Origin: Pseudodesulfovibrio sp.
GTDB lineage: Bacteria; Desulfobacterota; Desulfovibrionia; Desulfovibrionales; Desulfovibrionaceae
Length of the DNA: 64,000 nt
Assembly (NCBI RefSeq): GCF_028692895.1
Contig: NZ_JAQUWN010000013.1
Location: forward strand, 1 to 64,000
Reading direction: 5' to 3'
The translations under genes were made by a program, and so were the position numbers. Shown one piece after another: positions 50,615 to 60,380 of the stretch; the first letter of the stretch is position 1; every line of letters begins with the position of its first letter. The notes under the pieces were generated by a model, which had not been told where the DNA came from, searched no databases, and was given only the letters and a program-made list of their open reading frames with translations.

Positions 50615-52975
50615 ATGGCCGATCTCTGGCAGGTCACGCTCGTCAGTCCGCCCTACCAGGCGCTGACCTACGAGCGCCCTTCGCACGTGCCCGCTCCCGA
50701 ACCGGGGCAGCGGGTCATCGTGCCGCTGGGCCGCTCCCACCGCATGGGCGTGGTCATGGGCCCGGCCGAGGCCGCTCCGGACGGGGTGGCGCTCAAGTCC
50801 ATCCTCTGGCCGCTGGAGCGGCGGCCGCTGCTTTCGGCCGAATACCTGGACCTGGCGGCCAACCTCGCGGCCAGGCAGATGACCAGCGTGGGCCGCATCC
50901 TCGAAATCCTCCTGCCGCGAGGGCTCCGCACCGCCTCGGTCACCTTCCGGGTGGACCGGCACATGGCGGCCCGCGACCTGCCGACGACCCTCAAGCCCGC
51001 CGGGCTGAACAAGCTGTGCGCCGAGGACCTGGACGTCCTGGGCGAGCTGTGGCGCGCCGGGCGCATGTGGGTCCGTCTCAGCCAGCGGCGCGAGGCCGAG
51101 GAGCGGTTCGCCTCCCTGACCTCGGACCCGCCGTGGCCCGTGCGGCCCAACGCCAAACGGCAGTTGCGCCTCCTGGAGTACCTGCTGGACAACGGGCCGC
51201 GCAGTCTTTTTTCCCTCCGCTTCGCCCTGGGCGACGGGGTGGCCGAAACCCTGATACAGTTGGAGAAGGCCGGGCTGGTCACCCTGGGCCGGGTGGGGGC
51301 GGACACCGTGGACGAGGTGGATCGGGAACCGGCCTGCGCCGGTCCGGCCGAGCTCGGGGTGGAGCCCACGCCCGAGCAGCGGACCGTGCTGGCCGAACTG
51401 ACCGCCACCCTGGACGGCGGGGGAGGGCCGCACCTGGTCCACGGGGTGACCGGCAGCGGCAAGACCCTTCTGTATTTGGAGATGGCCCGCACCTGCCTGG
51501 CGCGCGGCCGCTCGGTCATGCTCCTCGCGCCCGAGGTGGCCCTGGCCTGCTCGCTCTATCGCGAGGCGGCGGCCCGTTTCCCGGACGAAACGGTAGTGCT
51601 TTACCACGGCTACCAGAGCCCCGGAAAGCGCGAGGCGACCTTCGCGAAGATCGCGCGGGAGGAGAGGCCGGTGATCGTGGTCGGCACGCGCTCCTCGCTG
51701 TTCCTGCCCGTGACCCGGCCCGGCATGATCGTGCTGGACGAGGAGCACGACGAGTCCTTCAAGCAGGAGGAGCGGCTGTCCTATCACGCCAAGGAGGTGG
51801 CCTGGTTCCTGGCCGAGAAGGCCGGGGCACTGCTTGTCCTCGGTTCGGCCACGCCGGACGTCAAGACCTTTCAGGCCGCGCGCAGCGGGGCCATCCCCGT
51901 GTCCACGCTGCGCGAGCGCGTGGGCGGCAGCGAACTGCCCGAGGTCCGGCTGGTGGACATCGCCGGGCTGACCGGCGACAACTTTTTCGCGCCCGAGACC
52001 CTGGCGGCCGTCACCGAGACGGTCAAGGCCGGGGAGCAGGTCATCGTCATGCTCAACCGGCGGGGCTACGCGCCGGTCATGTACTGCCTGGACTGCGGCG
52101 AGGCCGTGCGCTGCCCGGAGTGCGAGGTCGGCATGACCTACCACAAGGGGCGAGAGCGCGTGGTCTGCCACTACTGCGGGCTGTCCTATCCCTATCCGCT
52201 GCTCTGCGCCAAGTGCGGCGGCGGCAACTTCGTGCCCATGGGCGAGGGCACCGAGCGGTTGGAGGAGCGACTGGAGGCGGCCCTGCCCGAGGGCGCTGGC
52301 GTGCTCCGCCTGGACCGCGACGCCACACGCCGCCAGGAGCGCATGGAGGAGATTCTCGACGCCTTCGGCCGGGGCGAGGCCCAGGTCCTGGTGGGCACGC
52401 AGATGATCTCCAAGGGGCACCATTTCCCGCGCGTCACCCTGGTGGTGGTGGCCGACGGCGACCTCGGGCTCAACCTGCCGGACTACCGGTCCGGCGAGCG
52501 GACCTTCCAGCTCCTGGTCCAGGTGGCGGGCCGGGCCGGGCGCGGCGAAACGCCGGGCCGCGTCCTCATCCAGACGCGCAACCCGAGCCATCCCATCTGG
52601 AACGAGGTCCTGAGCGGCGACTACGCGGGCTTTTTCGAGCGCGAGATCGGGCGGCGCAAGCTCTTCGGCTATCCGCCGTTCTCCAAGCTGGCCCTGGTGC
52701 GCATCAGCCACCCGGCCAAGTTCGCGGGTGGCCCGGACGCCGTGGCCCGCATCGGCGAGACCCTGCGGGCGCGGGCGGCCGAGCTGGGCGTCACCGCCTT
52801 GGGCCCGGCCCCGGCCCCCCTGAGCATGCTGCGGGGCCGCCGCCGCTTCAACTGCCTGCTCAAGAGCGCGGACTGGGGGCGGCTACGCACCCTCTACGCC
52901 CACCTGGCCCAGGCCAACCCCGCGCCGGGCGAGGTTCGCCTCTCCCTGGACCTGGACCCGCTGTCCACCTTGTGA
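50615..52975 (+). CDS. priA: Primosomal protein N' (replication restart helicase PriA)
   Basis: A 786-residue superfamily-2 helicase that restarts stalled replication forks. Walker A HGVTGSGKTLLY, DEEH helicase box, the zinc-binding cysteine clusters (CLDCGEAVRCPEC and CHYCG/CAKCGG) and helicase motif VAGRAGRGETPGRV are present. The N-terminal 3'-DNA-binding domain is recognisable. It starts seven bases after the preceding secreted-protein gene, so it is probably co-transcribed. Confidence 0.95.
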   Translation: MADLWQVTLVSPPYQALTYERPSHVPAPEPGQRVIVPLGRSHRMGVVMGPAEAAPDGVALKSILWPLERRPLLSAEYLDLAANLAARQMTSVGRILEILLPRGLRTASVTFRVDRHMAARDLPTTLKPAGLNKLCAEDLDVLGELWRAGRMWVRLSQRREAEERFASLTSDPPWPVRPNAKRQLRLLEYLLDNGPRSLFSLRFALGDGVAETLIQLEKAGLVTLGRVGADTVDEVDREPACAGPAELGVEPTPEQRTVLAELTATLDGGGGPHLVHGVTGSGKTLLYLEMARTCLARGRSVMLLAPEVALACSLYREAAARFPDETVVLYHGYQSPGKREATFAKIAREERPVIVVGTRSSLFLPVTRPGMIVLDEEHDESFKQEERLSYHAKEVAWFLAEKAGALLVLGSATPDVKTFQAARSGAIPVSTLRERVGGSELPEVRLVDIAGLTGDNFFAPETLAAVTETVKAGEQVIVMLNRRGYAPVMYCLDCGEAVRCPECEVGMTYHKGRERVVCHYCGLSYPYPLLCAKCGGGNFVPMGEGTERLEERLEAALPEGAGVLRLDRDATRRQERMEEILDAFGRGEAQVLVGTQMISKGHHFPRVTLVVVADGDLGLNLPDYRSGERTFQLLVQVAGRAGRGETPGRVLIQTRNPSHPIWNEVLSGDYAGFFEREIGRRKLFGYPPFSKLALVRISHPAKFAGGPDAVARIGETLRARAAELGVTALGPAPAPLSMLRGRRRFNCLLKSADWGRLRTLYAHLAQANPAPGEVRLSLDLDPLSTL

Positions 52976-53047
52976 ACCGCCTCGACAAGCCGCGCCGTTT
53001 GCGGCTACAGTGCCGTATCCCTTCGTAAGATCAAGAGAGTCTTTCGT

Positions 53048-53557
53048 ATGAAATCATTGAAGATCGTGTTGGCCGGCTGCCTGTTTTTCCTGCTGTGCGC
53101 CCCGGCGGCCGCCGACCAGTTGTCCCGGGTGGGGTTCGTCAATCCCCAGCGCATCATCAACGAGTCCAAGATCGGCCGCATCGCCCAGGAGGACCTGGCG
53201 CGCCTCGGCAAGGAGAAGGACCGGCGGGTGGGCGAGCTGCTTTCGCAGATCGACGGGCTCAAGGCCGAGCTGGAGAAGAGCACGCTCTCGGTGTCCGAGC
53301 AGCAGTTCAAGGAAAAGGAGCTGCGCCTCAATGCGCGCGACTACGAGGAGCTGGTGCAGAACAGCAACCTGGACATTCAGGGCGAGGAGCGGCGGCTTAT
53401 CCAGTTCATCATGCGCCGGGCCGACTCCATCCTGCGGCGCGTCGCCGAGGAGCGCGGCTTCACCATGATCCTGACCGACCCCGAAATCATCGGCTACGTG
53501 TCCCCCGCCATGGACATCACCGACCGGGTCATCCAAGAACTCAACGCCATGCTGTAG
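53048..53557 (+). CDS. OmpH/Skp-like periplasmic chaperone
   Basis: A 169-residue protein with a signal peptide (KSLKIVLAGCLFFLLCAPAAA) and a long, charged, coiled-coil body (KEKDRRVGELLSQIDGLKAE) ending in a C-terminal strand-rich segment (FTMILTDPEIIGYVSPAMD), the layout of Skp/OmpH chaperones that escort outer-membrane proteins. It is followed at eight bases by the SH3-domain secreted protein, and a porin is encoded elsewhere in this window. Confidence 0.83.
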   Translation: MKSLKIVLAGCLFFLLCAPAAADQLSRVGFVNPQRIINESKIGRIAQEDLARLGKEKDRRVGELLSQIDGLKAELEKSTLSVSEQQFKEKELRLNARDYEELVQNSNLDIQGEERRLIQFIMRRADSILRRVAEERGFTMILTDPEIIGYVSPAMDITDRVIQELNAML

Positions 53558-53565
53558 GTGATCCC

Positions 53566-54756
53566 ATGCGCATGAAAATCCTCTTTCTGACGGTCGCCTG
53601 CCTGCTCCTTGCGTCCACATCGGCCCTGGCCTTCGGCCGGATCGTCTATCCGGACCGCCCCCTCAACCTGCGTTCCGCGCGCTCCCCCAAGGCCAAGTGG
53701 GTGGGCTCGCTCCACCCCGGCCAGAAGGTGCGCGTCGGGTTCGAAAAGGACGGCTGGGTGGCCGTGTTCGAGCCCGGCGAGACCCGCGCCGACGAGCGCT
53801 TCGCCGCGGGCTTCTCCAACGCCAAATACCTCCTGGACAAGCGGACGCGCTACGAGCCCGAGCCCTGGGGCGAATACGTCTCCGTGGCGCGCAACCTGAA
53901 CATCCGCGAAAAACCGAGCGTCAAGGGGCGGCGGCTCGACATGCTCAAGGCGGGCGAGGTGGTCAAGATCGACTTCCCGGACGGGGACTGGACCCTGGTC
54001 TTCCGGCCCGACGCCACCATCCGCTCCGACATGAACGGCATCGGCTACGCCAGCGCCAAGTATTTCAAGCCCGCCAAGGGGCCGGCCCCCGAACCGGCTC
54101 CGGCCACGGAACAGGCCAAGGTCTCCCCGGTGGTGGAGGCGGGCAGCGGCCAGGGCCAGGTGTCGAGCAAGGTTTCGCCGCCTCCGGCCCCCGCTCCGGT
54201 GGTGGTTCCGGACCTGCCCGAGGCCGCAACCGCGCCCGCCGCGCCCCTTGCCAAGGCCGAGCCAGAACCGGCTGCCGGGCCCAAGGAGCCGGTGCGGGCC
54301 CCGGAACCCGCCAAGCCCGCGCCCGCGCCGGTCCCCGCGTCCGCCGGAAAGCCCCAGGCCCCGGACGTGGTGACCGAGACCGGGCGCAAGACCATCGTCA
54401 TCGACCGCTCCCGGTTCGCCGGGGCCAAGCGGGCCGATCCCGCGCCCGACCAGACGGCCCATGGCTACCGGTATCGGCTGCTGGAGAAGTCCGAAACCCG
54501 GAAGTACGGGGTGACCTGGATCACGCTCAAGGTCTTCCTGTCCACCAAGGTCCTGCCCAAGGGCGACGCGCTCAAGGATTTCGCCACCACGCTGTGGAAG
54601 GACAGCCGCCGGGCCGGCAAGAACCTGGCCGTGCTCATCTACCTGCCGGGCATGGACACCGGCGACCTGTCCTACGCCGTCATCCAGTTCGACGACTCGC
54701 GGCTGATCGAATACTGGGTCCGTCGGACCACGCTGTTCGGGACGGAGTTCATGTAG
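53566..54756 (+). CDS. Secreted SH3-domain protein with proline/alanine-rich linker
   Basis: A 396-residue protein with signal peptide (ILFLTVACLLLASTSALA), two bacterial SH3-like repeats (LNLRSARSPKAKWVGSLHPG and LNIREKPSVKGRRLDMLKAG), a linker (about 180-290) very rich in proline, alanine and glutamate, and a C-terminal domain with YRLLEKSETRKYGVTWI and LAVLIYLPGMDTGDL. SH3_3 repeats often bind peptidoglycan. The role is unknown; the linker would span the wall or periplasm. The ATG at 53566 is followed by another in frame at 53572. A strong terminator follows. Confidence 0.78.
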   Translation: MRMKILFLTVACLLLASTSALAFGRIVYPDRPLNLRSARSPKAKWVGSLHPGQKVRVGFEKDGWVAVFEPGETRADERFAAGFSNAKYLLDKRTRYEPEPWGEYVSVARNLNIREKPSVKGRRLDMLKAGEVVKIDFPDGDWTLVFRPDATIRSDMNGIGYASAKYFKPAKGPAPEPAPATEQAKVSPVVEAGSGQGQVSSKVSPPPAPAPVVVPDLPEAATAPAAPLAKAEPEPAAGPKEPVRAPEPAKPAPAPVPASAGKPQAPDVVTETGRKTIVIDRSRFAGAKRADPAPDQTAHGYRYRLLEKSETRKYGVTWITLKVFLSTKVLPKGDALKDFATTLWKDSRRAGKNLAVLIYLPGMDTGDLSYAVIQFDDSRLIEYWVRRTTLFGTEFM

Positions 54757-54775
54757 AAGGCGCAAGCGGAAAAGC

Positions 54776-54806
54776 AAAAGCGCGGCCGGAAGGCCGCGCT
54801 TTTTTT
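54776..54806. terminator. Bidirectional intrinsic terminator
   Basis: AAAAGCGCGGCC and GGCCGCGCTTTT form a 12-base stem around GGAA, with a T-run on the right and an A-run on the left. It separates the convergent SH3-domain and zinc-ribbon genes. Confidence 0.88.
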
Positions 54807-54807
54807 G

Positions 54808-55251
54808 CTATCCCATCTCGCGTTCGAGGAAGAGGGGAATGGTCTTTTTCGAGCTCCCGCGCGGGTGCGCCCGTTTTGCGGCGAGCTGTTCCGCCTCGTT
54901 TCGGGGCATCATGTACAGCCCCCGGCAGTTCTGGCATTCCCAGTGCTTGCCGTGCTCCTGCAAGTGGACGAGCAGGCCGTCGCGGTCGTAGCAGACCTGG
55001 CAGAACGGGCCCTTTTTCTCGTTTTCCTCCACCAGCCAGTACTTCTGTCCGTCGAACTGGACCTTTTCCGCCAGGTCCAGCACGTTGGCCACCTCGGTCA
55101 ACTGCGCCTTGAGCGCCTCGTTCTCTTCGCAAACCGCCAGGAACTCGTCCTGGAGGCTTTTGAGGATCGCTTCCGCCTCGCTGTATTTTCCCTCTTTGCA
55201 GAGGAGGATGGCGCGCTTGAAACCGGTGGCCTGATACAAGGTTGAGAACAT
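54808..55251 (-). CDS. Hypothetical zinc-ribbon protein
   Basis: A 147-residue cytoplasmic protein. An N-terminal helical/coiled-coil part (GKYSEAEAILKSLQDEFLAV, ENEALKAQLTEVANVLD) is followed by a zinc ribbon of CQVCYDRDG and HWECQNCRG, then a basic tail. Paired CxxC knuckles with this layout suggest a protein or nucleic-acid contact role. The function is unknown. It reads away from the thi operon promoter region, divergently. Confidence 0.72.
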   Translation of the reverse strand: MFSTLYQATGFKRAILLCKEGKYSEAEAILKSLQDEFLAVCEENEALKAQLTEVANVLDLAEKVQFDGQKYWLVEENEKKGPFCQVCYDRDGLLVHLQEHGKHWECQNCRGLYMMPRNEAEQLAAKRAHPRGSSKKTIPLFLEREMG

Positions 55252-55434
55252 GAGGCTACTCCCCCTTTAGAGTTCGGTCACGGAAAACATATCGGCAGGG
55301 TGGGCGCAAAACTTTAGTGTTTTCAAATCATCCGGGGAAAAAGCCGGACGCGGGGCGGCGGCGATGGGACGCGGCGTCCGGTGAGCAGCTTCATCCCGCT
55401 GAAATAATGGAGGATAAAATTCAGTCACCGTTCC

Positions 55435-55463
55435 TTTACAAGCGCGCGTGATTGGCATACGTT
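55435..55463 (+). promoter_or_regulatory. Possible promoter of the thi operon
   Basis: TTTACA (55435-55440), 17 bases, then TACGTT (55458-55463). Transcription would begin near 55470, where the riboswitch aptamer starts. The -10 is weak, so this is a candidate. Confidence 0.4.
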
Positions 55464-55469
55464 GCAAAA

Positions 55470-55555
55470 AGCTAGGGGGGCCCTACGGGGCTGAGATGGG
55501 TTTTTTCAACCCGACCCTTTGAACCTGATGCGGGTAATACTGCCGTAGGGAAGCT
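55470..55555 (+). ncRNA. TPP riboswitch (THI element)
   Basis: The aptamer contains the hallmark CCCTACGGGGCTGAGATGGG and, further on, GACCCTTTGAACCTGATGCG followed by GGTAATACTGCCGTAGGGA, with AGCT ends pairing. TPP binding should repress the downstream thi genes. A terminator hairpin follows 27 bases later, giving a transcription-termination platform. Confidence 0.96.
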
Positions 55556-55581
55556 GCACAACGTCTGTTTTTTCATGTCGT

Positions 55582-55617
55582 ATGCGCTTGCCAGTCCCGG
55601 CGAGCGCATTTTTTTTT
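55582..55617 (+). terminator. Riboswitch expression-platform terminator
   Basis: ATGCGCTTGCC (55582-55592) pairs with GGCGAGCGCAT (55599-55609; one G-U pair) around a six-base loop and runs into nine T residues. It ends 14 bases before the thiS ATG, so formation when TPP is bound would stop transcription before the operon. Confidence 0.88.
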
Positions 55618-55631
55618 GCAAGGAGCCGACC

Positions 55632-55832
55632 ATGATCGTTGTCGTCAACGGAAAGGAGACCGAACTGCGGGACGGGCAGACCCTGCTCGAACTGCTGGAG
55701 GCCAGGGACATTCCGGCCGACGGGGTGGTGGCCGAACTGAACCGGTCCATCGTGCCGGGCGCGGATTTCGGGAAGACCGTCCTGAACGACGGCGACCACC
55801 TGGAAGTTTTGCGCTTCGTCGGCGGCGGGTAG
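55632..55832 (+). CDS. thiS: Sulfur carrier protein ThiS
   Basis: A 66-residue ubiquitin-fold sulfur carrier ending in the required GG (FVGGG) for adenylation and thiocarboxylation. VVNGKETELRDGQTLLELLE is typical. AAGGAGCCGACC precedes ATG 55632; the open frame reaches back to 55575 through the terminator. It is the first gene of thiSGHFEC. Confidence 0.94.
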   Translation: MIVVVNGKETELRDGQTLLELLEARDIPADGVVAELNRSIVPGADFGKTVLNDGDHLEVLRFVGGG

Positions 55833-55844
55833 GCGGAGGAAATC

Positions 55845-56630
55845 ATGACCAAGGATATTTTGACCATCGGCGGGCTGGAACTGACCAGCCGACTCTTCAC
55901 CGGCACGGGCAAGTACCGTGACGACTCCCTCATCCCCGGCGTCTGCGAGGCGTCGGGCTCCCAGGTCATCACCGTGGCCCTGCGTCGGGTGGACCTGGAG
56001 TCCGGCACGGGCAACGTCATGGACTTCATCCCCAGGCACATGCGGCTCCTGCCCAACACCTCGGGCGCGCGGACGGCGGACGAGGCCGTGCGCATCGCCC
56101 GGCTGGCCCGGGCCATGGGCTGCGGCGACTGGATCAAGATCGAGGTCATCTCGGACAACCGGTATCTGCTGCCCGACGGCTACGAGACCGCAAAAGCCAC
56201 GGAAATCCTGGCCAACGAAGGGTTCGTGGTCCTGCCCTACATCAACCCCGACCTGTACGTGGCCCGCTCCCTGGTGGACGCCGGGGCCGCCGCCGTCATG
56301 CCGCTGGGCGCGCCCATCGGCACCAACCGGGGCATCAGGACCCGCGAGATGGTCCGCATCCTCATCGAGGAGATCGACCTGCCCATCGTTGTCGACGCGG
56401 GCATCGGCCGCCCGAGCGAGGCCTGCGAGGCCATGGAGATGGGCGCGGACGCCTGCCTGGTCAACACGGCCATCGCCACGGCCGACGACCCGGCGATGAT
56501 GGCCCGCGCCTTCGGCCGGGCGGTCCGGGCCGGGCGCGAGGCTTTCCTCTCGGGCCCCGGCGCGCGTGCGGGCATGGCCGTGGCGTCCTCGCCGCTGACC
56601 GGGTTCCTGGATGCGGGGACGGCGGCATGA
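55845..56630 (+). CDS. thiG: Thiazole synthase ThiG
   Basis: A 261-residue TIM-barrel enzyme that forms the thiazole ring of thiamin from DXP, dehydroglycine and ThiS thiocarboxylate. The Schiff-base lysine is likely in WIKIEVI; the phosphate region [18 protein letters not shown] and [19 protein letters not shown] are conserved. Its end overlaps thiH by ATGA. Confidence 0.95.
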   Translation: MTKDILTIGGLELTSRLFTGTGKYRDDSLIPGVCEASGSQVITVALRRVDLESGTGNVMDFIPRHMRLLPNTSGARTADEAVRIARLARAMGCGDWIKIEVISDNRYLLPDGYETAKATEILANEGFVVLPYINPDLYVARSLVDAGAAAVMPLGAPIGTNRGIRTREMVRILIEEIDLPIVVDAGIGRPSEACEAMEMGADACLVNTAIATADDPAMMARAFGRAVRAGREAFLSGPGARAGMAVASSPLTGFLDAGTAA

Positions 56631-57760
56631 GCTTTTACGCCACCTGCACGGAGTGGATGAACGCGGGCCTGGACGAGCGCCTGGCGGCCATGACCGAGAC
56701 CGACGTGCGGCGCGCCCTTGGCGCGTCGAATCCCGGCCCGCTGGACCTGCTGGCCATGCTCAGCCCGGCGGCCACGCCGCACCTGGAGACCATGGCCCGC
56801 AAGGCGAGCGGCCTGACCCTCCGGCATTTCGGCCGGACCATCCACCTGTTCACCCCTCTCTACCTCTCCAATTTCTGCACCAACCACTGCGTCTACTGCG
56901 GGTTCAACTCCAACAACCGCATCCCGCGCAGCCAACTGACCATGGAGCAGGTGGAGGCCGAGGCCAGGGCCATCGCCGCCACCGGGCTCAAGAACCTGCT
57001 CATCCTCACCGGCGACTGCCGGGCCAAGGCCGGGCCGGACTATCTGCGCGACTGCGTGGCCGTCCTGCGCCGCCATTTCCCCTCGGTGTGCATCGAGATC
57101 TACGCCATGGAGGAGGCGGAATACGCCGCCCTGGCGGCCGAGGGCGTGGACGGCATGACCATGTTCCAGGAGACCTACGACGAGAAGCTTTATCCCTCGC
57201 TGCACCCGCGCGGTCCCAAGAGCGACTTCCGCTTCCGCCTGGACGCCCCGGAGCGGGCCTGCCGTGCGGGGATGCGCGTGGTCAACATCGGGGCGCTCCT
57301 CGGCCTGTCCGACTGGCGTCATGACGCCTTCCTGACCGGCCTGCACGCCGCCTGGCTCATGGAGCGCCACCCCGAGGCGGACATCGCCACCTCCCTGCCG
57401 CGCATGCGGCCCCATGTCGGGGCCTACCAGCCCGCCACCGTGGTCTCGGACCGCGATCTGGTCCAGGTGCTGCTGGCCCTGCGCATCTTCCGGCCGCGCC
57501 TGGGCATCACCATCTCCACGCGCGAGGCCCCGGCCTTTCGCGAGAACCTTCTGCCCCTGGGCGTGACCCGCATGTCCGCCGGGGTCTCCACGGCCGTGGG
57601 CGGCCATGCGAAGAGCGACGGCGACGGGGAGAGCGTGGGCCAGTTCGAGATCAGCGACGGCCGCAGTGTGGACGAGATGTGCGCCGTGCTCCGCAAGCAC
57701 GGGTACCAGCCCGTGTTCAAGGACTGGGAACCCATCTTCGCCGACCGGGGGGCTGCGTGA
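56627..57760 (+). CDS. thiH: 2-iminoacetate synthase ThiH
   Basis: A 377-residue radical SAM enzyme that cleaves tyrosine to dehydroglycine and p-cresol, the anaerobic route to the thiazole. The Fe4S4 motif is [10 protein letters not shown] (C-x3-C-x2-C). It is followed by the C-terminal BATS-type region. Its end overlaps thiF as GTGA. Confidence 0.95.
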   Translation: MSFYATCTEWMNAGLDERLAAMTETDVRRALGASNPGPLDLLAMLSPAATPHLETMARKASGLTLRHFGRTIHLFTPLYLSNFCTNHCVYCGFNSNNRIPRSQLTMEQVEAEARAIAATGLKNLLILTGDCRAKAGPDYLRDCVAVLRRHFPSVCIEIYAMEEAEYAALAAEGVDGMTMFQETYDEKLYPSLHPRGPKSDFRFRLDAPERACRAGMRVVNIGALLGLSDWRHDAFLTGLHAAWLMERHPEADIATSLPRMRPHVGAYQPATVVSDRDLVQVLLALRIFRPRLGITISTREAPAFRENLLPLGVTRMSAGVSTAVGGHAKSDGDGESVGQFEISDGRSVDEMCAVLRKHGYQPVFKDWEPIFADRGAA

Positions 57761-58386
57761 ACCTGGCCGAGCGGGGTATGGCCGAGCACCTCGGCCCGGA
57801 GCGGCTCGCCCGGCTCCAGGCTCTGACCGTGGGCGTCGCCGGGGCGGGCGGCCTGGGCTCCAACTGCGCCATGCACCTGGTGCGCAGCGGATTCAGGCGG
57901 TTCGTCATTGCGGATTTCGACGTGGTGGAACCGTCCAACCTGAACCGCCAGGCCTATCGGCTGGATCAGGTGGGGCTGCCCAAGGTGGACGCCCTGGCCG
58001 CCAACCTGCGCCAGGTCAATCCCGACGCCGAGGTGGAGGTCCACCGTCTCCGGCTGGCCCCGGAGAACCTGCGCGACCTCTTCGCCGGGTGCGACGCCGT
58101 GGTCGAGGCCCTGGACGATCCGGCGGCCAAGGCCATGGTGGCGGAAACCTTCTGGTCCGGCGAGGTCCTCCTGGTCCTGGCCTCGGGCATGGGCGGGGCG
58201 GGCGACGCCGACGCCCTGGTCACCCGCCGGGTGCGCGAGGGCGTCTGGCTGGTCGGCGACGGCGAGACCCCGTGCGACGCGGGCCATCCGCCGCTTTCGC
58301 CCCGCGTGGGCGTGGCTGCGGCCAAGCAGGCGGACGTGGTCCTGAGCCATTTCCTCAACCGGATCGACAACGAAGGAGGCGCTTGA
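57757..58386 (+). CDS. thiF: ThiS adenylyltransferase ThiF (short form)
   Basis: A 209-residue E1-like adenylyltransferase that activates the ThiS C-terminus. The nucleotide motif GAGGLGSN and the R-x-x-x-Q region (NRQAYRLDQVG) are seen. It lacks the paired CxxC zinc cysteines present in longer ThiF/MoeB proteins; cysteines in SNCAMHL, AGCDAVV and TPCDAG remain. The GTG start overlaps thiH and its TGA overlaps the thiE ATG. Confidence 0.9.
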   Translation: MNLAERGMAEHLGPERLARLQALTVGVAGAGGLGSNCAMHLVRSGFRRFVIADFDVVEPSNLNRQAYRLDQVGLPKVDALAANLRQVNPDAEVEVHRLRLAPENLRDLFAGCDAVVEALDDPAAKAMVAETFWSGEVLLVLASGMGGAGDADALVTRRVREGVWLVGDGETPCDAGHPPLSPRVGVAAAKQADVVLSHFLNRIDNEGGA

Positions 58387-59045
58387 TGCAGCGGCGCGAA
58401 ATCACGCGGCGGAACATCCTGGACACCGACCTCTACTGCCTGACCGCCGAGAAGTTTTCGAACGGGCGGAGCAACGTCGAGGTGGTCCGGGCCATGCTCG
58501 ACGCGGGCGTCAAGCTGGTCCAGTACCGCGAAAAGGAAAAGAAGACCGGGGCCAAGTACGAGGAGTGCCTGGCCATCCGCCGGATGACCCGCGAGGCCGG
58601 GGCCGCCTTCATCGTCAACGACGACATCGACCTGGCCCTGATGGTCGGGGCGGACGGCGTGCACATCGGCCAGGAGGACTTTCCGGTCCATGCCGTCAGG
58701 CGGCTGGTGGGCGGGAATATGGCCATCGGCCTGTCCACCCACAGCCCGGCCCAGGCGCGGGCCGCCGTGGAGAGCGGGGCGGACTACATCGGCGTGGGGC
58801 CGATCTTCCGCACCTTCACCAAGGACGACGTTGTGGACCCGGTCGGGTACGAATATCTCGAATTTGTGGTGGCCAACCTGGACATTCCGTTCGTGGCCAT
58901 CGGCGGCGTCAAGGAACACAATGTGGCTGAGGTGGTCCGCCGCGGCGCGCGCTGCGTGGCCCTGGTCACCGAAATAGTCGGCGCGGACGACATCGGCGGG
59001 ACCATCGCCGCGTTGCGCCGGGAAATGCAATCCGCAAAGGAGTAA
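58386..59045 (+). CDS. thiE: Thiamin-phosphate synthase
   Basis: A 219-residue TIM-barrel enzyme coupling HMP-pyrophosphate and thiazole phosphate to thiamin phosphate. VQYREKEKKTGAKYEE, the FIVNDDIDLALMVGADGVHI strand and GVGPIFRTFTKDD are the conserved substrate-binding segments. It overlaps thiF (TGATG) and precedes thiC by three bases. Confidence 0.95.
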   Translation: MQRREITRRNILDTDLYCLTAEKFSNGRSNVEVVRAMLDAGVKLVQYREKEKKTGAKYEECLAIRRMTREAGAAFIVNDDIDLALMVGADGVHIGQEDFPVHAVRRLVGGNMAIGLSTHSPAQARAAVESGADYIGVGPIFRTFTKDDVVDPVGYEYLEFVVANLDIPFVAIGGVKEHNVAEVVRRGARCVALVTEIVGADDIGGTIAALRREMQSAKE

Positions 59046-59048
59046 GAC

Positions 59049-60353
59049 ATGCAGTATACCACGCAGATGGACGCGGCCCGGAAAGGGATCGTCACCCCCC
59101 AGATGGAGGCGGTGGCCCGCAAGGAGAACATGCCCGTCGCAACGCTGATGGAGCGCATGGCCAAAGGCACGGTGATCATCCCGGCCAACAAGAACCACAA
59201 GAACCTCGACCCCGAGGGCGTGGGCGAGGGGATGCGCATCAAAATCAACGTCAACCTCGGCATCTCCAAGGATTGCTGCAACCTGGACGCGGAGCTGGAA
59301 AAGGTCCAGGCCGCCCTGGACATGAAGGCCGAGGCCATCATGGACCTGAGCTGCTACGGCAAGACCCGCGAGTTTCGCCAGCGGCTGGTGGCCATGTCCC
59401 CGGCCATGATCGGCACCGTGCCCATCTATGACGCCGTGGGCTTCTACGACAAGAACCTCCAGGACATCACGGCCGACGAGTTCTTCGACGTGGTGCGCAA
59501 GCATGTGGAGGACGGCGTGGACTTCCTGACCATCCACGCTGGCCTCAACCGGCACGCGGCCGAGAAGGTCAAGCTGGGCGGCCGGATCACCAACATCGTC
59601 TCGCGCGGCGGCTCCCTGCTCTTCACCTGGATGGAGATCAACAAGAAGGAAAACCCGTTTTACGAGCATTTCGACCGGCTGCTGGACATCTGCGAGGAGT
59701 ACGACGTGACCCTGAGCCTGGGCGACGGCTGCCGTCCCGGCTGCCTGCACGACGCTACCGACGCCTGCCAGGTGGAGGAGCTGGTCAACCTGGGCGAGCT
59801 GACCAAGCGCGCCTGGGCGCGCAACGTCCAGGTCATGATCGAGGGGCCGGGGCACATGTCCATGAACGAGATTGCGGGCAACATGATGATGGAGAAGCGG
59901 CTGTGCCACAACGCGCCGTTCTACGTCCTCGGCCCGCTGGTCACGGACGTGGCCCCCGGTTACGACCACATCACCTCGGCCATCGGCGGGGCCATCGCGG
60001 GCGCGGCGGGCGCGGATTTCCTGTGCTACGTCACCCCGGCCGAGCACCTGCGGCTGCCCACCCTGGAGGACATGAAGGAGGGCATTGTGGCCACGCGCAT
60101 CGCGGCCCACGCGGCGGACATCGCCAAGGGCTACCCCGGCGCGCGCGACTGGGACGACGACATGGCCCGGGCCCGCGCGGCCCTGGACTGGGACGCCCAG
60201 TTCAAGCTGGCCATGGACCCGGTCAAGCCAGTGGCCTACCGCGAGTCCTCCAAGCCGGAGCACAGCGACTCCTGCACCATGTGCGGCAAGATGTGCGCCG
60301 TGCGCAACATGAACCGCGTCCTGGAGGGCAAGGACATCCAGCTCGACGACTAG
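59049..60353 (+). CDS. thiC: HMP-phosphate synthase ThiC
   Basis: A 434-residue radical SAM enzyme that rearranges AIR to hydroxymethylpyrimidine phosphate. This is the short form without the N-terminal extension of proteobacterial ThiC. The C-terminal cluster motif is SCTMCGKMC (C-x2-C-x3-C), one residue shorter than the common C-x2-C-x4-C but typical of short-form ThiC as far as I recall. It ends the operon, followed by a terminator. Confidence 0.94.
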   Translation: MQYTTQMDAARKGIVTPQMEAVARKENMPVATLMERMAKGTVIIPANKNHKNLDPEGVGEGMRIKINVNLGISKDCCNLDAELEKVQAALDMKAEAIMDLSCYGKTREFRQRLVAMSPAMIGTVPIYDAVGFYDKNLQDITADEFFDVVRKHVEDGVDFLTIHAGLNRHAAEKVKLGGRITNIVSRGGSLLFTWMEINKKENPFYEHFDRLLDICEEYDVTLSLGDGCRPGCLHDATDACQVEELVNLGELTKRAWARNVQVMIEGPGHMSMNEIAGNMMMEKRLCHNAPFYVLGPLVTDVAPGYDHITSAIGGAIAGAAGADFLCYVTPAEHLRLPTLEDMKEGIVATRIAAHAADIAKGYPGARDWDDDMARARAALDWDAQFKLAMDPVKPVAYRESSKPEHSDSCTMCGKMCAVRNMNRVLEGKDIQLDD

Positions 60354-60380
60354 GAGCGGTCCACTCAGAAATGAAGCAAA

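Noticed and set aside
55575-55631. Longer ThiS start at 55575
   Set aside because: It lies within the riboswitch terminator. ThiS proteins begin at the residue encoded at 55632.
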